A stretch of DNA of 64,000 bases, taken from assembly GCA_004296455.1 (NCBI GenBank), contig AP018280.1:5568794-5632793 (forward strand), read 5' to 3'. Position 1 is the stretch's first letter; each line of letters begins with the position of its first letter. Below, piece by piece: positions 54,294 to 63,736 of the stretch. The position numbers were made by a program, and so were the translations under genes. This stretch comes from Calothrix sp. NIES-4101. Lineage in GTDB: Bacteria; Cyanobacteriota; Cyanobacteriia; Cyanobacteriales; Nostocaceae. Below the pieces are notes generated by a model. The model made no database searches and had not been told where the DNA came from. It saw nothing but the letters and a program-made list of their open reading frames with translations.

Positions 54294-54707
54294 TACAAAA
54301 CCTCCAGTAATTAAAGAGTAATTAATTTTTTTGAGATTCTTTGTTAATAATAGAGACGTAACTAAATGCCGTCCCTCTTATCTAAAAGTGCTTGATAAGC
54401 ATCATCTAAATTATCAAGCTTTGGTATTGTAGTTAGTTAATTTTTTTTACAAGTACGAGGTAGGTTTGAAGAGGACAGGGAGAAATAGGGATGTGGGGTA
54501 CATCAAAGTATTAATACGTAGTCACAAGCTACAAGAGTTTGCTAATTGTAGATTATATCTGAGTATTGATGGTTATCTTCATCACCTTGATAACTGTCAT
54601 AAAATAGCCTTCTCTCAGGTTATTGGCCACGAGGGAAGGCTATTTCAGTTTATGCTATTTTTTGTATAAAATAACACCAACAGTCGTTCTAAATACCTTT
54701 CTCTTGA
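54294..54707. other. Intergenic region with strong hairpin
   Basis: Holds the hairpin at 54602-54645. An ORF at 54466-54669 crosses it and has no support. The linker promoter is at the left. Confidence 0.45.
54602..54645 (-). terminator. Strong hairpin, probable terminator of the nucleotidyltransferase gene
   Basis: AAATAGCCTTC (54602-54612) pairs with GAAGGCTATTT (54635-54645), extended by four more pairs with one GU, to a 15-bp stem and 14-nt loop. In the leftward direction it ends in ATTTTATG. It starts 63 bp after the stop of the gene at 54708. Confidence 0.65.
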
Positions 54708-55874
54708 TTAACCTGCATTTGTCTCCAATAACTCAGCGATCGCTTGATGTTCGAGGGGAGTTTGTGACGGGGGTGCTTGCCGTGCATCAGTAATCAGCCA
54801 ATCTAATGCTGCTTCTTGAACATCGATGGTTGCGCCAGTTTTATCCACACAGTAACGACCAAAGACCAGCTTATCAACCAATCGGACACCAGGCCCTAGA
54901 CGCGACCATTCAAAGATAACGCTATTTTCCACAGTCGCACCACTACAAATCCAGCAGTTGGGGCCAATCATTGCTGGACCAACTATCTTGGCTCCATCCT
55001 CAATCTTGGTCATCCCACCAATGTAAACTGGGCCAGTAATCTCAACTTTGTCCCAATTAATTGCTACATTCAACCCTGTATAAATTCCAGGTGCTACTTC
55101 ATGACCAGGAATTTGCACATTTTTGATTTCGCCTAACAAGACACCGCGAATAGCTCGCCAATAATCTGGGACTTTACCAATATCCACCCATTCAAAGTCC
55201 ATCGGTTTGGCATAGAAGGGTGCACCCATTTCCACTAGTTTGGGGAATAATTCGCTACCAATATCATATTCAACACCGGAAGGGATATAGTTTAATACTT
55301 CTGGTTCAAAGATATAAATACCTGTGTTGATATTGGTGCTGAGTGCCTCTTCTACCGAAGGTTTTTCTTGGAAAGCCTGAATACGTCCTTCTTCGTCAGT
55401 GACAACGACACCGTAGCTAGGAACCTCTTCGCGAGGAACGGTTTTTGTGATGATAGTGGCGATCGAACCTTTAGAGCGATGCCATTTAACTGCTTCAGTT
55501 AAATCCAGGTCAATTAAAGCGTCACCACACAAAACGACAAAAGTGTCATCGAAGAACGGTGAGAAATCTTGGATGCGCTTCATCCCACCAGCAGAACCGA
55601 CCGCTTCCCCGATTAAATTACCTTCAACAATCTTACCTTCAAAAGAATAAGCTATTTGTACGCCAAACTTCTGACCGTCGCGGAAATAGCTTTCGATTTC
55701 CTCAGCCAGATGACTAACATTGACCATAATTTGGTCAAATCCATGCTGACGTAACAGTTCCAGTAAAAATTCCATCACTGGCTTTTGCAGGATGGGAATC
55801 ATTGGTTTGGGGGTCGTATAGGTAATAGGACGAACTCTCGTACCCTTACCTGCTGCCAGAATCATCGCCTTCAT
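54708..55874 (-). CDS. Sugar-phosphate nucleotidyltransferase (mannose-1-phosphate guanylyltransferase or glucose-1-phosphate type)
   Basis: 388 residues. N-terminal nucleotidyl transferase fold: MKAMILAAGKGTRVRPITYT with the G-x-G-T-R-x-R-P signature, TPKPMIPILQKPVMEFLLEL, FVVLCGDALIDLDLTE with the metal-binding Asp, and YDIGSELFPKLVEMG. The C-terminal third (about 265-360) has hexapeptide left-handed beta-helix character (IGGMTKIEDGAKIVGPAMIG). It makes an NDP-sugar for polysaccharide or cell-envelope synthesis. GDP-mannose and dTDP-glucose type enzymes look alike, so the nucleotide is not assigned. Confidence 0.88.
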   Translation of the reverse strand: MKAMILAAGKGTRVRPITYTTPKPMIPILQKPVMEFLLELLRQHGFDQIMVNVSHLAEEIESYFRDGQKFGVQIAYSFEGKIVEGNLIGEAVGSAGGMKRIQDFSPFFDDTFVVLCGDALIDLDLTEAVKWHRSKGSIATIITKTVPREEVPSYGVVVTDEEGRIQAFQEKPSVEEALSTNINTGIYIFEPEVLNYIPSGVEYDIGSELFPKLVEMGAPFYAKPMDFEWVDIGKVPDYWRAIRGVLLGEIKNVQIPGHEVAPGIYTGLNVAINWDKVEITGPVYIGGMTKIEDGAKIVGPAMIGPNCWICSGATVENSVIFEWSRLGPGVRLVDKLVFGRYCVDKTGATIDVQEAALDWLITDARQAPPSQTPLEHQAIAELLETNAG

Positions 55875-56183
55875 AATATATTTATTCCTCTTTATTCCTC
55901 AACCACAGCCAGTTTACTTTGATGTACGTGATACTTAATCATCGGTTTATTTCTACTTTAAGTCATCCTGAAAAGCACGGATTAAAGGATTTTTCACACC
56001 TACACAAGCACAAGCCATAATTACAGACGTTGTCATGATGATTTACTGTTCATCCTTCCAATTTACCTAGAATTTGGTATCTGCTGTACTAAAATTATGT
56101 AAATAGGCAGTATTAAGCTGGCGAATAGGAATTTGCAGAAGATGTGAAGAGGTCAGAATCATTATTTTTCCTGCCTTTCTGAT
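55875..56183. other. Intergenic region
   Basis: Nothing coding seen. It lies between the nucleotidyltransferase start and scpA stop (same strand), so the promoter of the former is here. Confidence 0.35.
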
Positions 56184-57020
56184 TCAACTTGCCGACAAAT
56201 CAGTTTTACTTGTATTTGCAGGATGTGCTAGCAAGCGAATTTTCAGTTCCTGATAAAAATCTTCTTGGTATAATTCGACTTTGGATTGTGCTGAGAGTAA
56301 CAATAATGCCCAGAACACACCAACTTTATGGCTATTGGAGGATTCGCGATCGCCTGATAAGGTTTGTGTTGGCTTTTTGAACACCGTCCATAATTCTAAC
56401 AATTGTTCTAAGTTCATCCATTCTTGTTCTAATGCAAACTCGCTGGCTGAACTATATAAAAGTTGTTCGAGTTCCCCGGCAACTTCGCTTAAATTTTCTT
56501 GATGCGACATTTCAATTGCTTGTCGCATTGTTCGCACATTGTCAACGTTACGAGTCCGAATTGGTTTAATTACTTCTTTTTGCTGAACTTTTTTGAGTTG
56601 ATCAGCCATGACTTGCAACTGCTCAATCAGTTCGGCAAGGGTAACGCGACGCTTTGGCGGTGGCATTGCGGCTGCACGACGACGTAATGCTCTTTCTAGG
56701 GGAAGTCTGGCTGTTCGTAAAAATACATCTTCTTCCCCTTCCCCTAAAAACTCGTCCAGTAAGGCTTCTTGTGCATCTTCGGCAGCTTGCATTTGCATTA
56801 AGGTATTTGCCTTAAATAGAACCAGCATCGAAGCCGATAAAAAGGCTTGCCCTGATTGAAATAAATCATTTTCGTAACCCCGCCTATTTGTTTCTGGAGC
56901 CATTAGTTCCAGAAAACGGTCAATCACCTCGATTACCTTAACGTCCCAAGGATCGATATCTCCTTGTTCGGCTTGGTCAATAAGTTGCGTAATTGTTTCT
57001 AATAGTTCCGAAGCATCCAT
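56184..57020 (-). CDS. scpA: Segregation and condensation protein A
   Basis: 278 residues. ScpA (kleisin) bridges the SMC ATPase heads and helps condense and segregate the chromosome. Motifs: LLETITQLIDQAEQGDIDPW and the following helix, VKVIEVIDRFLELM, FLSASMLVLFKANTLMQMQA, and a C-terminal winged-helix part (FWALLLLSAQSKVELYQEDF) that contacts SMC. Acidic, cytoplasmic. The partner scpB is not nearby. Normal length. Confidence 0.93.
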   Translation of the reverse strand: MDASELLETITQLIDQAEQGDIDPWDVKVIEVIDRFLELMAPETNRRGYENDLFQSGQAFLSASMLVLFKANTLMQMQAAEDAQEALLDEFLGEGEEDVFLRTARLPLERALRRRAAAMPPPKRRVTLAELIEQLQVMADQLKKVQQKEVIKPIRTRNVDNVRTMRQAIEMSHQENLSEVAGELEQLLYSSASEFALEQEWMNLEQLLELWTVFKKPTQTLSGDRESSNSHKVGVFWALLLLSAQSKVELYQEDFYQELKIRLLAHPANTSKTDLSAS

Positions 57021-57459
57021 TAATTAGTACTAAACAATTTGGAACAAAATGACTGAATAATAGTAACGTGAGACTAGCGATCGCAATAACTGCTAATTTT
57101 AACTGTCTCATTGGGAACTCAAGATTAAGTAATTATTGTTTTACCTAAATATTCCCTATTGTTGAAAACTTACTTAAGTATCTTCAAAGTATTTAAAAGT
57201 ATATTTATATGCTGAATTTATGCTGACAAAATCTTATTGATTAGATATTTAACCTATTAGTCTTGAGGTTTACAGGAGCAATATTATCGGAAAATAGCAA
57301 GACCATCAAGTATCTCATGATATTTTTATACTTATTTTTCAGTCAAAAACTATACCAAATATTCCTAATTACTTGATGAATTGGGGGAATTAGGAGTTAG
57401 ATTAAGATTTGAGTGATAATTGGCGATCGCAACTGCGGCTCCAGTCATTCTGATTCCCT
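57021..57459. other. Intergenic region
   Basis: AT-rich, no coding sequence; HIP1 near 57424 and HIP1 core near 57078. The scpA promoter is at the left. Confidence 0.35.
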
Positions 57460-58521
57460 TTAGGATTGAGAAATTTCTTTGCTGACTTTGAGGGCATCAT
57501 AAGTACCTTTAATCGTTCCGGCAATGGGGATAGCAACTAGCGTCCCTAATAATCCCGCAATCTCGAAACCCATTAAAATCGCCACAAAAATCCAAATCGG
57601 ATTTAAGCCAATAAAATCGCCGAGTAATTTAGGTGCGAGCAGATTGTCTTTGATTTGCTGCATAATAATCGCTGCCGATGCCACTTTAACAGCTAACCAC
57701 AAGTTTTGCAGCAGCACTAACAGTGTTACTAATCCAATTCCTAACGTGGCACCAATCAAGGGAATCAGTTGGGAAATCCCAATGATAATCGCGAACAGCA
57801 GAGCAAAGGGCACTTGGAGGACGAGGAAAATAGGAGTCAAACAGCCCGTCATAAATAGCGCCAGGAGAATTTGGCTGAGAAAAAAGTAATGAAAATTTAA
57901 CCTGAGGGAATTTGTCAGGGGCAAACGAACATGTGACGGTAAGAGGTGTGTCAAACCAGACCAAACCTGTTTACCATACAGAAGCATGTAGAATGCGAGG
58001 ACAATGACTAAAATAAAGTTGAGTATTCCCGATAATAGTGAACTAGCTAACCCAACTGCATTAGATGGTAATTGCTGCAATAAGTTTTTGATATATAACT
58101 CAATGTTGTCATTGACTTGTTTGCCAACAACAGTAAAATCTAGAGGCAAACGTCGTTGTCTAGCGATATTCTCAAATCTTTGAAGATTTGCTTGGCTTTC
58201 TGATAACCAGTTAGGTATTTTATTTAATAACTGCGTAGTTTGGTCAATTAATATTGGTACAAGTGTCACGCCCAAAACTACAAATAGCGTTAAAGTCACT
58301 AATAAAACGATAATTACCGCTTGGGTGCGGCTTAGGCGTGCCGTCTCAAAAAATTTCACCGGATAATTGAGTAAAAACGCAATCAGTGCAGCACTACTAA
58401 GAATAGTAATTGGGTTTTGGAAATAGCGAAATATGAGAGACAGTATCCACACATTGAGAGCAATGATAGGACCACTCAAACCGTAAAACAACAAATTTTG
58501 AACCAATGCTGAACGGCGCAT
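57460..58521 (-). CDS. AI-2E family transporter (UPF0118/TqsA-like permease)
   Basis: 353 residues with about eight membrane helices, for example PIIALNVWILSLIFRYF, ILSSAALIAFLLNYPVKFFE, VIIVLLVTLTLFVVLGVTLV, ILNFILVIVLAFYMLLYGKQ and IIGISQLIPLIGATLGIGLV, the last being the family's signature region. Members export small molecules (autoinducer-2, sodium, others). Function in cyanobacteria is unassigned. No partner genes. Confidence 0.88.
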   Translation of the reverse strand: MRRSALVQNLLFYGLSGPIIALNVWILSLIFRYFQNPITILSSAALIAFLLNYPVKFFETARLSRTQAVIIVLLVTLTLFVVLGVTLVPILIDQTTQLLNKIPNWLSESQANLQRFENIARQRRLPLDFTVVGKQVNDNIELYIKNLLQQLPSNAVGLASSLLSGILNFILVIVLAFYMLLYGKQVWSGLTHLLPSHVRLPLTNSLRLNFHYFFLSQILLALFMTGCLTPIFLVLQVPFALLFAIIIGISQLIPLIGATLGIGLVTLLVLLQNLWLAVKVASAAIIMQQIKDNLLAPKLLGDFIGLNPIWIFVAILMGFEIAGLLGTLVAIPIAGTIKGTYDALKVSKEISQS

Positions 58522-58927
58522 AGATAAATAAGAATGGGGTTAGGGTAATTGGAGTTAGGGTAAAAAGATTACTTTCCCTAGCCCTAATTTGCTGGCTGTA
58601 TTTATTTTTTTATAGTCTTTACTAGATGAGATTTGGCACTTTAAAATCTAATAGTTGGCTTTAGTTAATGCAAGTCAACCACTATAATAAGGAATTTTGA
58701 AGCAGAAGCAATCTCCAGCCAATAATCAGCAACCGTTCTCATTCATCTATAACTTTGCTGCCTCAGCCTGACACCATTTCACTAAAATCGTGAAACATAT
58801 CCAAATTCTGAAACCCTTGTAAAATCAGGATTTCTTAATTGCGAATTGCGTAGCTTGCTTCTGCCCTTTGGGCAGAATTGTGAATTGGTATGACTCCCCA
58901 TTCTCTAATCATCAACAGTAGATCAAA
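58522..58927. other. Intergenic region with a palindromic repeat
   Basis: Divergent between the AI-2E transporter and pdxH. Contains the palindrome at 58859-58877 and AT-rich promoter sequence. Confidence 0.4.
58859..58877. repeat. Perfect palindrome TTCTGCCC-TTT-GGGCAGAA
   Basis: Two 8-bp arms with a 3-nt loop, preceded by attgcgaattgcgtagcttgc, typical of small dispersed repeats in Nostoc-type genomes. Its RNA would form a tight hairpin about 50 nt before the pdxH start. Confidence 0.65.
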
Positions 58928-59581
58928 ATGGATAAAGCGATCGCAGACCTACGCAAAGATTACACGCTCAAAGGTCTTTTGGAAACAGATATTGACCCAA
59001 ATCCGTTTGTACAATTTCAACAATGGTTTGAACAAGCACGTGCTGCCGAACTTCCGGAACCCAACGCCATGACATTGGCGACTACCACACCAGAGGGTAA
59101 ACCATCGGCGCGAATTGTCTTATTAAAGGATTTTGATAGTAAAGGTTTTGTTTTTTATACCAATTACAAGAGTCGCAAAGGGCAAGAGCTAACCAGCAAT
59201 CCTCAAGCAAACCTCGTATTTTGGTGGGCAGAACTCGAACGCCAAGTGAGGATTTACGGAAATATTGAGAAGGTATCAGATCAGGAATCGGATGAGTATT
59301 TTTACAGTCGCCCCTTAAATAGTCGCCTTGGTGCTTGGACATCCAATCAAAGCGAAGTGATTACCAGTCGTGATGTGTTGGAAAAACGCTTTACAGAATT
59401 ACAAAATCAATATCCAGATGGAGATATTCCCCGTCCCCAGTATTGGGGTGGATTCCGAGTCATCCCTAGCGAAATAGAATTTTGGCAAGGTCGCCCCAGT
59501 CGTTTGCACGATCGCCTGCGTTATACTCTTGTAGGGAGTAATCACAATAGTAGTTGGCAGATTGAACGGTTATCTCCTTAA
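58928..59581 (+). CDS. pdxH: Pyridoxamine 5'-phosphate oxidase
   Basis: 217 residues, usual length. FMN enzyme that oxidises pyridoxamine or pyridoxine 5'-phosphate to PLP. Motifs: MTLATTTPEGKPSARIVLLK, FVFYTNYKSRKGQELTSNPQ, LVFWWAELERQVRIYGNIEK, YFYSRPLNSRLGAWTSNQSE and the C-terminal GGFRVIPSEIEFWQGRPSRL HD-R region that binds PLP. Start ATG at 58928. Confidence 0.96.
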   Translation: MDKAIADLRKDYTLKGLLETDIDPNPFVQFQQWFEQARAAELPEPNAMTLATTTPEGKPSARIVLLKDFDSKGFVFYTNYKSRKGQELTSNPQANLVFWWAELERQVRIYGNIEKVSDQESDEYFYSRPLNSRLGAWTSNQSEVITSRDVLEKRFTELQNQYPDGDIPRPQYWGGFRVIPSEIEFWQGRPSRLHDRLRYTLVGSNHNSSWQIERLSP

Positions 59582-59602
59582 GGATTTTTCGGTCAAAATC
59601 CG

Positions 59603-59797
59603 TCAAATATTCTTAAAATTATGACTTTTGCGTCTTGCTCGTCTAATGGTTCTCTGCTGTAGATGCACTGAATCCTCTTTAGAAGTATCGGTTAATACAA
59701 ACTGCAAGTTTATTGAACGCAAACGCGAACCGCCTGGAATTCTACGTCTGGGTACACCTCGAGATGGTGGTTTGATTCTCAGAACACGAATAGGCAT
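59603..59797 (-). CDS. Small basic protein of unknown function
   Basis: 64 residues. ATG at 59797 has a good ribosome-binding site (GGGAG 8 nt upstream). Basic throughout (MPIRVLRIKPPSRGVPRRRI, then RTIRRARRKSHNFKNI), with Arg-Pro-Gly segment near the start. It could bind nucleic acid. Convergent with pdxH, stop codons 21 bp apart. A competing plus-strand ORF overlaps it but lacks a ribosome-binding site. Confidence 0.6.
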   Translation of the reverse strand: MPIRVLRIKPPSRGVPRRRIPGGSRLRSINLQFVLTDTSKEDSVHLQQRTIRRARRKSHNFKNI

Positions 59798-60153
59798 GAT
59801 TTTATCTCCCTAAAAATTTTCGCAAAATTTCGTCAAGGCTTGTAATTACAAGTCTTGAATAATGGTTTATTTAAGTTTTGAAATTGAAGTTTGAAGACTT
59901 AAGGTTTGAATTTTCTCTATTAGTTATTACAGGAGTTATTGCTGCGACTCCGGAAATTACATATGATTCATTACGTCAAAATACTGAGTATGTAATATTT
60001 TTAAAGTAATAGTTTATTAGTACTACAAAACAAAAAGGGTAAACCAAACAGTAGTTCACCCCGAAAATTTTGTCTATTTGTCATCTAAAAAGTTAGTTTT
60101 GTGCTGCTGGCAAATATTGTTTCAGCAGTTAAAGCTAACTGAGAAAAAGCATT
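59798..60153. other. Intergenic region
   Basis: AT-rich. No coding sequence; it carries the promoter of the small basic protein and the end of the DUF3153 gene. Confidence 0.35.
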
Positions 60154-60996
60154 CTACGACTGTGCGATCGCAGATTTTTTGTCTTGAATGGTAGGATCGG
60201 GCATGAAGGTATATCGCAAATAAATTCCACCCCAAACTACTAAAATAATGATTAAAGTACCAATGCCCAAAGGACTGGGTAGCCAAAATGTGACTTCAAT
60301 GTGATTGAGTTCTCCAGGCTGGAAATGCCAGATTAATTGTTTGCCGTGACGTTCTGGTGTAATTGCGCTGGGATTTTCTATGGCTGTGTTTTCGTCGATG
60401 GGTTGGTTCGTTTGGGGAATATTCTTTGCGCCCCAAGAAGCTTTCAGGCTAAATTCTAAGTCGAGAATTGAACCAGCGTTCGCTAAGACATTACCATTAT
60501 TAGAGATGAGAGCGAGCGATCGCAAGTCTAAATCATATATCAAGTGATTGCGTACTAATAGCAAAAAGTTATTTTGGAATAACAGCAAATTCGATTCTAT
60601 TTTGGGTAAGTCAGATGCGGATTCTGAAGCTTTTGCTTTTTGCTTGATGTTGGGATTAAAAAATTCGTTATATTTAGTTTGTAATTCCTGCCCATTACTG
60701 AAGGGAATTGATACAACTAATTCTTCTTTGGAAATTCGACGTGCTTTTCCTTCCAATTTACGGGCGCGGCGTTCAATACTATTGAGCCATTCATATACGG
60801 AATCACCGCTAAAACTGGTTAATTTTTCGCCTAAACGAATATGCTGTACCAACTCGCCGGAATTTGCATTGGCGAAGTTAACGCCAACATCGTATTTAAC
60901 GCAACCCGACAATAGCAAGGATGCTAATACTACAAACCAAACAACCCTTGTGCGGCGAATTATTAATTTCATCATTCGTTTGAAATTTTCCCTCAC
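60154..60996 (-). CDS. DUF3153-type lipoprotein with C-terminal membrane helix
   Basis: 280 residues. Basic start, hydrophobic segment (VVWFVVLASLLLSGC) and lipobox LLSGC near Cys32 indicate a lipid-anchored exported protein. The body is the DUF3153 domain (VKYDVGVNFANANSGELVQH, then VYEWLNSIERRARKLEGKAR). A second hydrophobic helix lies near the end (LGIGTLIIILVVWGGIYLRY). Found in cyanobacteria; role unknown. It is the last of a run of minus-strand genes. Confidence 0.82.
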   Translation of the reverse strand: MRENFKRMMKLIIRRTRVVWFVVLASLLLSGCVKYDVGVNFANANSGELVQHIRLGEKLTSFSGDSVYEWLNSIERRARKLEGKARRISKEELVVSIPFSNGQELQTKYNEFFNPNIKQKAKASESASDLPKIESNLLLFQNNFLLLVRNHLIYDLDLRSLALISNNGNVLANAGSILDLEFSLKASWGAKNIPQTNQPIDENTAIENPSAITPERHGKQLIWHFQPGELNHIEVTFWLPSPLGIGTLIIILVVWGGIYLRYTFMPDPTIQDKKSAIAQS

Positions 60997-61181
60997 AGCA
61001 AAAACCTCCGCAATACTTTAAGTGGTATGAATAATACAAGAACGTAGAATTGTAGAACTGTAAGACTTTCAGACAAAATAAATCATGGCTGCATCTACGC
61101 CATGCTGTTATCAGTGTTGTTTGACAGCCAAATAATTATTTTCTAATTCTGGTCTGTATTTATGTATTGACCTGACATTTC

Positions 61182-61706
61182 TTAAAAACTTAACCAAACT
61201 AAATATAAGACGGTGAAAGCAACAATAACCAAACCCACCCCAATAAAACTATTATCTTTGGTATTAACTTGGCTGAGGTCAATCTCTTCTGCTTCAGGTC
61301 GTTTTTTTGGTTCACCGGATGATTTATTAGTATTGACGACTAGCTTCGTTTTATTGTCATTATCCGAGATGCCGCTAAAGTCAGGGATTTCCGTCATCCA
61401 TTCTTTGGGACGGTTGAGTTTGGGTGCTTTCCAGATATACTGTAAGCGTTTTGCTTGGATGCTGGTTTCTGCATGGGGATGGCGTTTGAGTTGCTCGCAT
61501 AAATCAATAGCATCGTCAAGCCTGCCAGCAGCTTCATAAGCAGTTGCTAGCCAAATTTGTACCTCTCCACCCAAGCGAGTATTCCGCGATAGTAACGCAC
61601 TGGCTTTTTCCAGAGTTTCCACAGCTTCCCGGTATTGTCCATTTTCAAATGCTGTTTGTCCTTGCTGGTAGAGGGTTTTTGCAATTTCAATACTGTCTGT
61701 ACTCAC
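61182..61706 (-). CDS. TPR-repeat membrane-anchored protein
   Basis: GTG at 61706 (MSTDSIEIAKTLYQQGQTAF if read as Met) is the likely start; the longer frame to 61745 has an atypical leader. The N-terminal half holds two to three TPR-like helical hairpins (AFENGQYREAVETLEKASAL, EVQIWLATAYEAAGRLDDAI). The C terminus has one membrane helix (FIGVGLVIVAFTVLYLVWLS), so the TPR domain faces the cytoplasm or lumen side. 174 residues. Such proteins support photosystem or membrane-complex assembly in cyanobacteria, though this is inference only. Confidence 0.75.
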   Translation of the reverse strand: MSTDSIEIAKTLYQQGQTAFENGQYREAVETLEKASALLSRNTRLGGEVQIWLATAYEAAGRLDDAIDLCEQLKRHPHAETSIQAKRLQYIWKAPKLNRPKEWMTEIPDFSGISDNDNKTKLVVNTNKSSGEPKKRPEAEEIDLSQVNTKDNSFIGVGLVIVAFTVLYLVWLSF

Positions 61707-61785
61707 TATTTTTACACCCAAAAGCACTTTTTTATATTGTGCCAATTTCGGTATTTTTTGGGCAAAATTGTGGGCAATGTTTTTT

Positions 61786-62193
61786 TCAGCTTGTCATGGT
61801 TGATTGTAGCCATTGATTTATGGCATCTGGTAATTCTCTTTTTTGTCTGGTTGCCACATCAATACATACATGCCGAGTCATGGCTTGACTGACTATAGAA
61901 TCTGCGATCGCAATTTTGTAATTAATTGCAAATTTTTCACAGTTCAGTTTTTCTGAAGTTAACTTTACTACTAATTTATCACCACAAAAAATAGGTTTCC
62001 AAAAATCTACATTTGCATGAACAATTGGATAAGCAATTGCGGAGTTTTGAAAAAAGTTTTTGAGATTAATCCCAGATGCTGCTAGAGATTCTTCATAAGC
62101 TTCGTGGCAGATTTTTAAAACATTGGCGAAATAGACAACACCTGCGGCATCGGTATCTTGAAACCGAATGGTACGATGATACGTGAAAGACAT
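61786..62193 (-). CDS. Acyl-CoA thioesterase, DHNA-CoA hydrolase type (hot-dog fold)
   Basis: 135 residues from ATG at 62193 ([20 protein letters not shown]); the frame to 62313 adds an unsupported leader. The motif [20 protein letters not shown] has the catalytic Asp and the 4HBT fold. In cyanobacteria the enzyme of this type (slr0204 in Synechocystis) hydrolyses 1,4-dihydroxy-2-naphthoyl-CoA in phylloquinone synthesis. The fold is shared with other acyl-CoA thioesterases, so the substrate is an inference. Confidence 0.85.
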   Translation of the reverse strand: MSFTYHRTIRFQDTDAAGVVYFANVLKICHEAYEESLAASGINLKNFFQNSAIAYPIVHANVDFWKPIFCGDKLVVKLTSEKLNCEKFAINYKIAIADSIVSQAMTRHVCIDVATRQKRELPDAINQWLQSTMTS

Positions 62194-62275
62194 TTTGCTG
62201 ACAGTAATATTTGTGCATGAGTAAATATATATCAATCCTAAATCATTTGTGCTGCCATAGCTTTGGCAGAGAAGA

Positions 62276-62308
62276 ATATCCCCAACTTCTCCAAGAAATC
62301 GGGGATAT
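62276..62308 (-). terminator. Probable terminator after the HopA1-family gene
   Basis: ATATCCCC (62276-62283) and GGGGATAT (62301-62308) form an 8-bp stem with a 17-nt loop, followed leftward by TCTTCTC. It lies 40 bp after the stop of the HopA1-type gene. Confidence 0.5.
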
Positions 62309-62347
62309 GACACATAAATAAAAATGGATTGCTAAATTTACATCAAT

Positions 62348-63439
62348 CTAACTCAAAGGTAAGTAAATATCTTCAGAATTAGGATTCAAATAGGGGCGTT
62401 GTAAATCGATACCAAACCTGACAAAATAATCATGAATTGCTTCCATTTTTTCATCAGCAGAATTGCCATATTTTTGCCAAGTTTCAATTATTGCATTGGC
62501 AACTATCTGACAGCGATTCATCCCAAAACTTTCTTGAGCGACAAATTTTTGCTTTGGTTCTTCAGCTAACCCCAATCCTGGTGCTAAAAATTTTGTAAAT
62601 AGGGGGATTTCGCTGTGGAAGTGAGATTGATGTTGTAAATAAATAACTTGTAAAACTTGACGAACAGTTAAATAGTCTTGCTTTTCAAAAGAAAGTACGC
62701 AAGCATCGTAACGTCCAAAAGCCGCAGGATGGCACAGAACTTGAAAGCTAAAGGGAATTTCCACCGCATTCAATTCTGATGTGATTGCATCCATTAATGC
62801 GATCGCACCAGATGATGTAGTGTTAAAGTATATTCTCCCTAATCCCAAATCCACATTACTCTGCTGTTTTTCTTGCCCAACATTACTAATGGCAATGTAA
62901 AATCCATTCTGCAAGCGATTTTTGGGCATTCTTACCGCAATGCGATCGCCTCTTTTGGCAATTGGGGCATCAGGTACAAGATGCTTATCACTCTCAGCAT
63001 ACATCGTTAAGCCACCTTTGACGACAGCCAGGCTCGCATCCGGTTCTCTTCGCAATACTTCCCAATCACCATCAAAATAACCTGTACCACAATTGCGATC
63101 GTCTAATTCTGTATAAAATTCTTTATCAATTCCCAATATCGAATTATTCTCCAAATTGTGGTGTAGCGAATAAACTTTGGAAACACGTAAAGGGGTATTT
63201 GTCAAGCTATTGCGTAGTGATGCGTTGAAATAAATGCCGTAAATAAAGTTTCGTAATAATAAAACGCGATATTTTTGTTGCAATTGCGGAGGATTACGCT
63301 CAAATCTTGCCACAACATCGGCAGGTAAAGCAAAAGGCTGATAATTCGGGTGACGAATACAAAAATTTGCCTCAATTTGAATGTCGCTAGTAATGTTTTG
63401 TAGCGTTTCCGTGAGTTTGTCAGTAGTCTCTAGCATCAT
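62348..63439 (-). CDS. HopA1-family protein (T3SS-effector-like; cyanobacterial)
   Basis: 363 residues, no signal peptide. Segments IEANFCIRHPNYQPFALPAD, LLLRNFIYGIYFNASLRNSL, GYFDGDWEVLRREPDASLAV and SFGMNRCQIVANAIIETWQK match my memory of cyanobacterial HopA1-family proteins. HopA1 is named from a Pseudomonas syringae effector. A HopA1-type protein (LxmY) acts with a kinase-like partner (LxmK) in class V lanthipeptide synthesis, as a lyase after Ser/Thr phosphorylation. Whether this protein does that is not shown: no precursor peptide is visible. The next gene upstream (partly in the window) is on the same strand and may be the partner kinase. Confidence 0.8.
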   Translation of the reverse strand: MMLETTDKLTETLQNITSDIQIEANFCIRHPNYQPFALPADVVARFERNPPQLQQKYRVLLLRNFIYGIYFNASLRNSLTNTPLRVSKVYSLHHNLENNSILGIDKEFYTELDDRNCGTGYFDGDWEVLRREPDASLAVVKGGLTMYAESDKHLVPDAPIAKRGDRIAVRMPKNRLQNGFYIAISNVGQEKQQSNVDLGLGRIYFNTTSSGAIALMDAITSELNAVEIPFSFQVLCHPAAFGRYDACVLSFEKQDYLTVRQVLQVIYLQHQSHFHSEIPLFTKFLAPGLGLAEEPKQKFVAQESFGMNRCQIVANAIIETWQKYGNSADEKMEAIHDYFVRFGIDLQRPYLNPNSEDIYLPLS

Positions 63440-63736
63440 GAGAACACAAATAGGGAGTAATGACTTTTAGGTGGGAGACGCGGAAAGGAAAAAGTGATAC
63501 CAATTTGAAAAAAGAATGCGACAGATGAAGTTTGTAGAAGAGACACGTTAGCAAAACTCCTCTGTTCGCTCTTAGTGTTCCCGAAGGGTAAGAGCCTATA
63601 TCGCGTCTCAGATTCTGGATGTGTTGCAAACATTTTTTGAATCGGTATGAGTGAGAGATATGGGAAAAATGAGAGAGGGAGAATAAATATTCCTTCTGCT
63701 TGCATATCTCCATCTATTTTTCCCCTCCCCACTTCT
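63440..63736. other. Intergenic region with repeat-like sequence
   Basis: Overlapping ORFs here (63420-63713, 63436-63858) are shadows of low complexity. Contains gtgttcccgaagggtaagag and gatgtgttgcaaacattttt, sequences of dispersed-repeat type. No precursor-peptide-like ORF was found. Confidence 0.4.

Noticed and set aside
54466-54669. 67-codon plus-strand ORF
   Set aside because: Crosses the terminator hairpin at 54602-54645 and has no ribosome-binding site.
59628-59813. 61-codon plus-strand ORF over the small basic protein
   Set aside because: The minus-strand frame has a good ribosome-binding site and more protein-like composition; this frame has neither.
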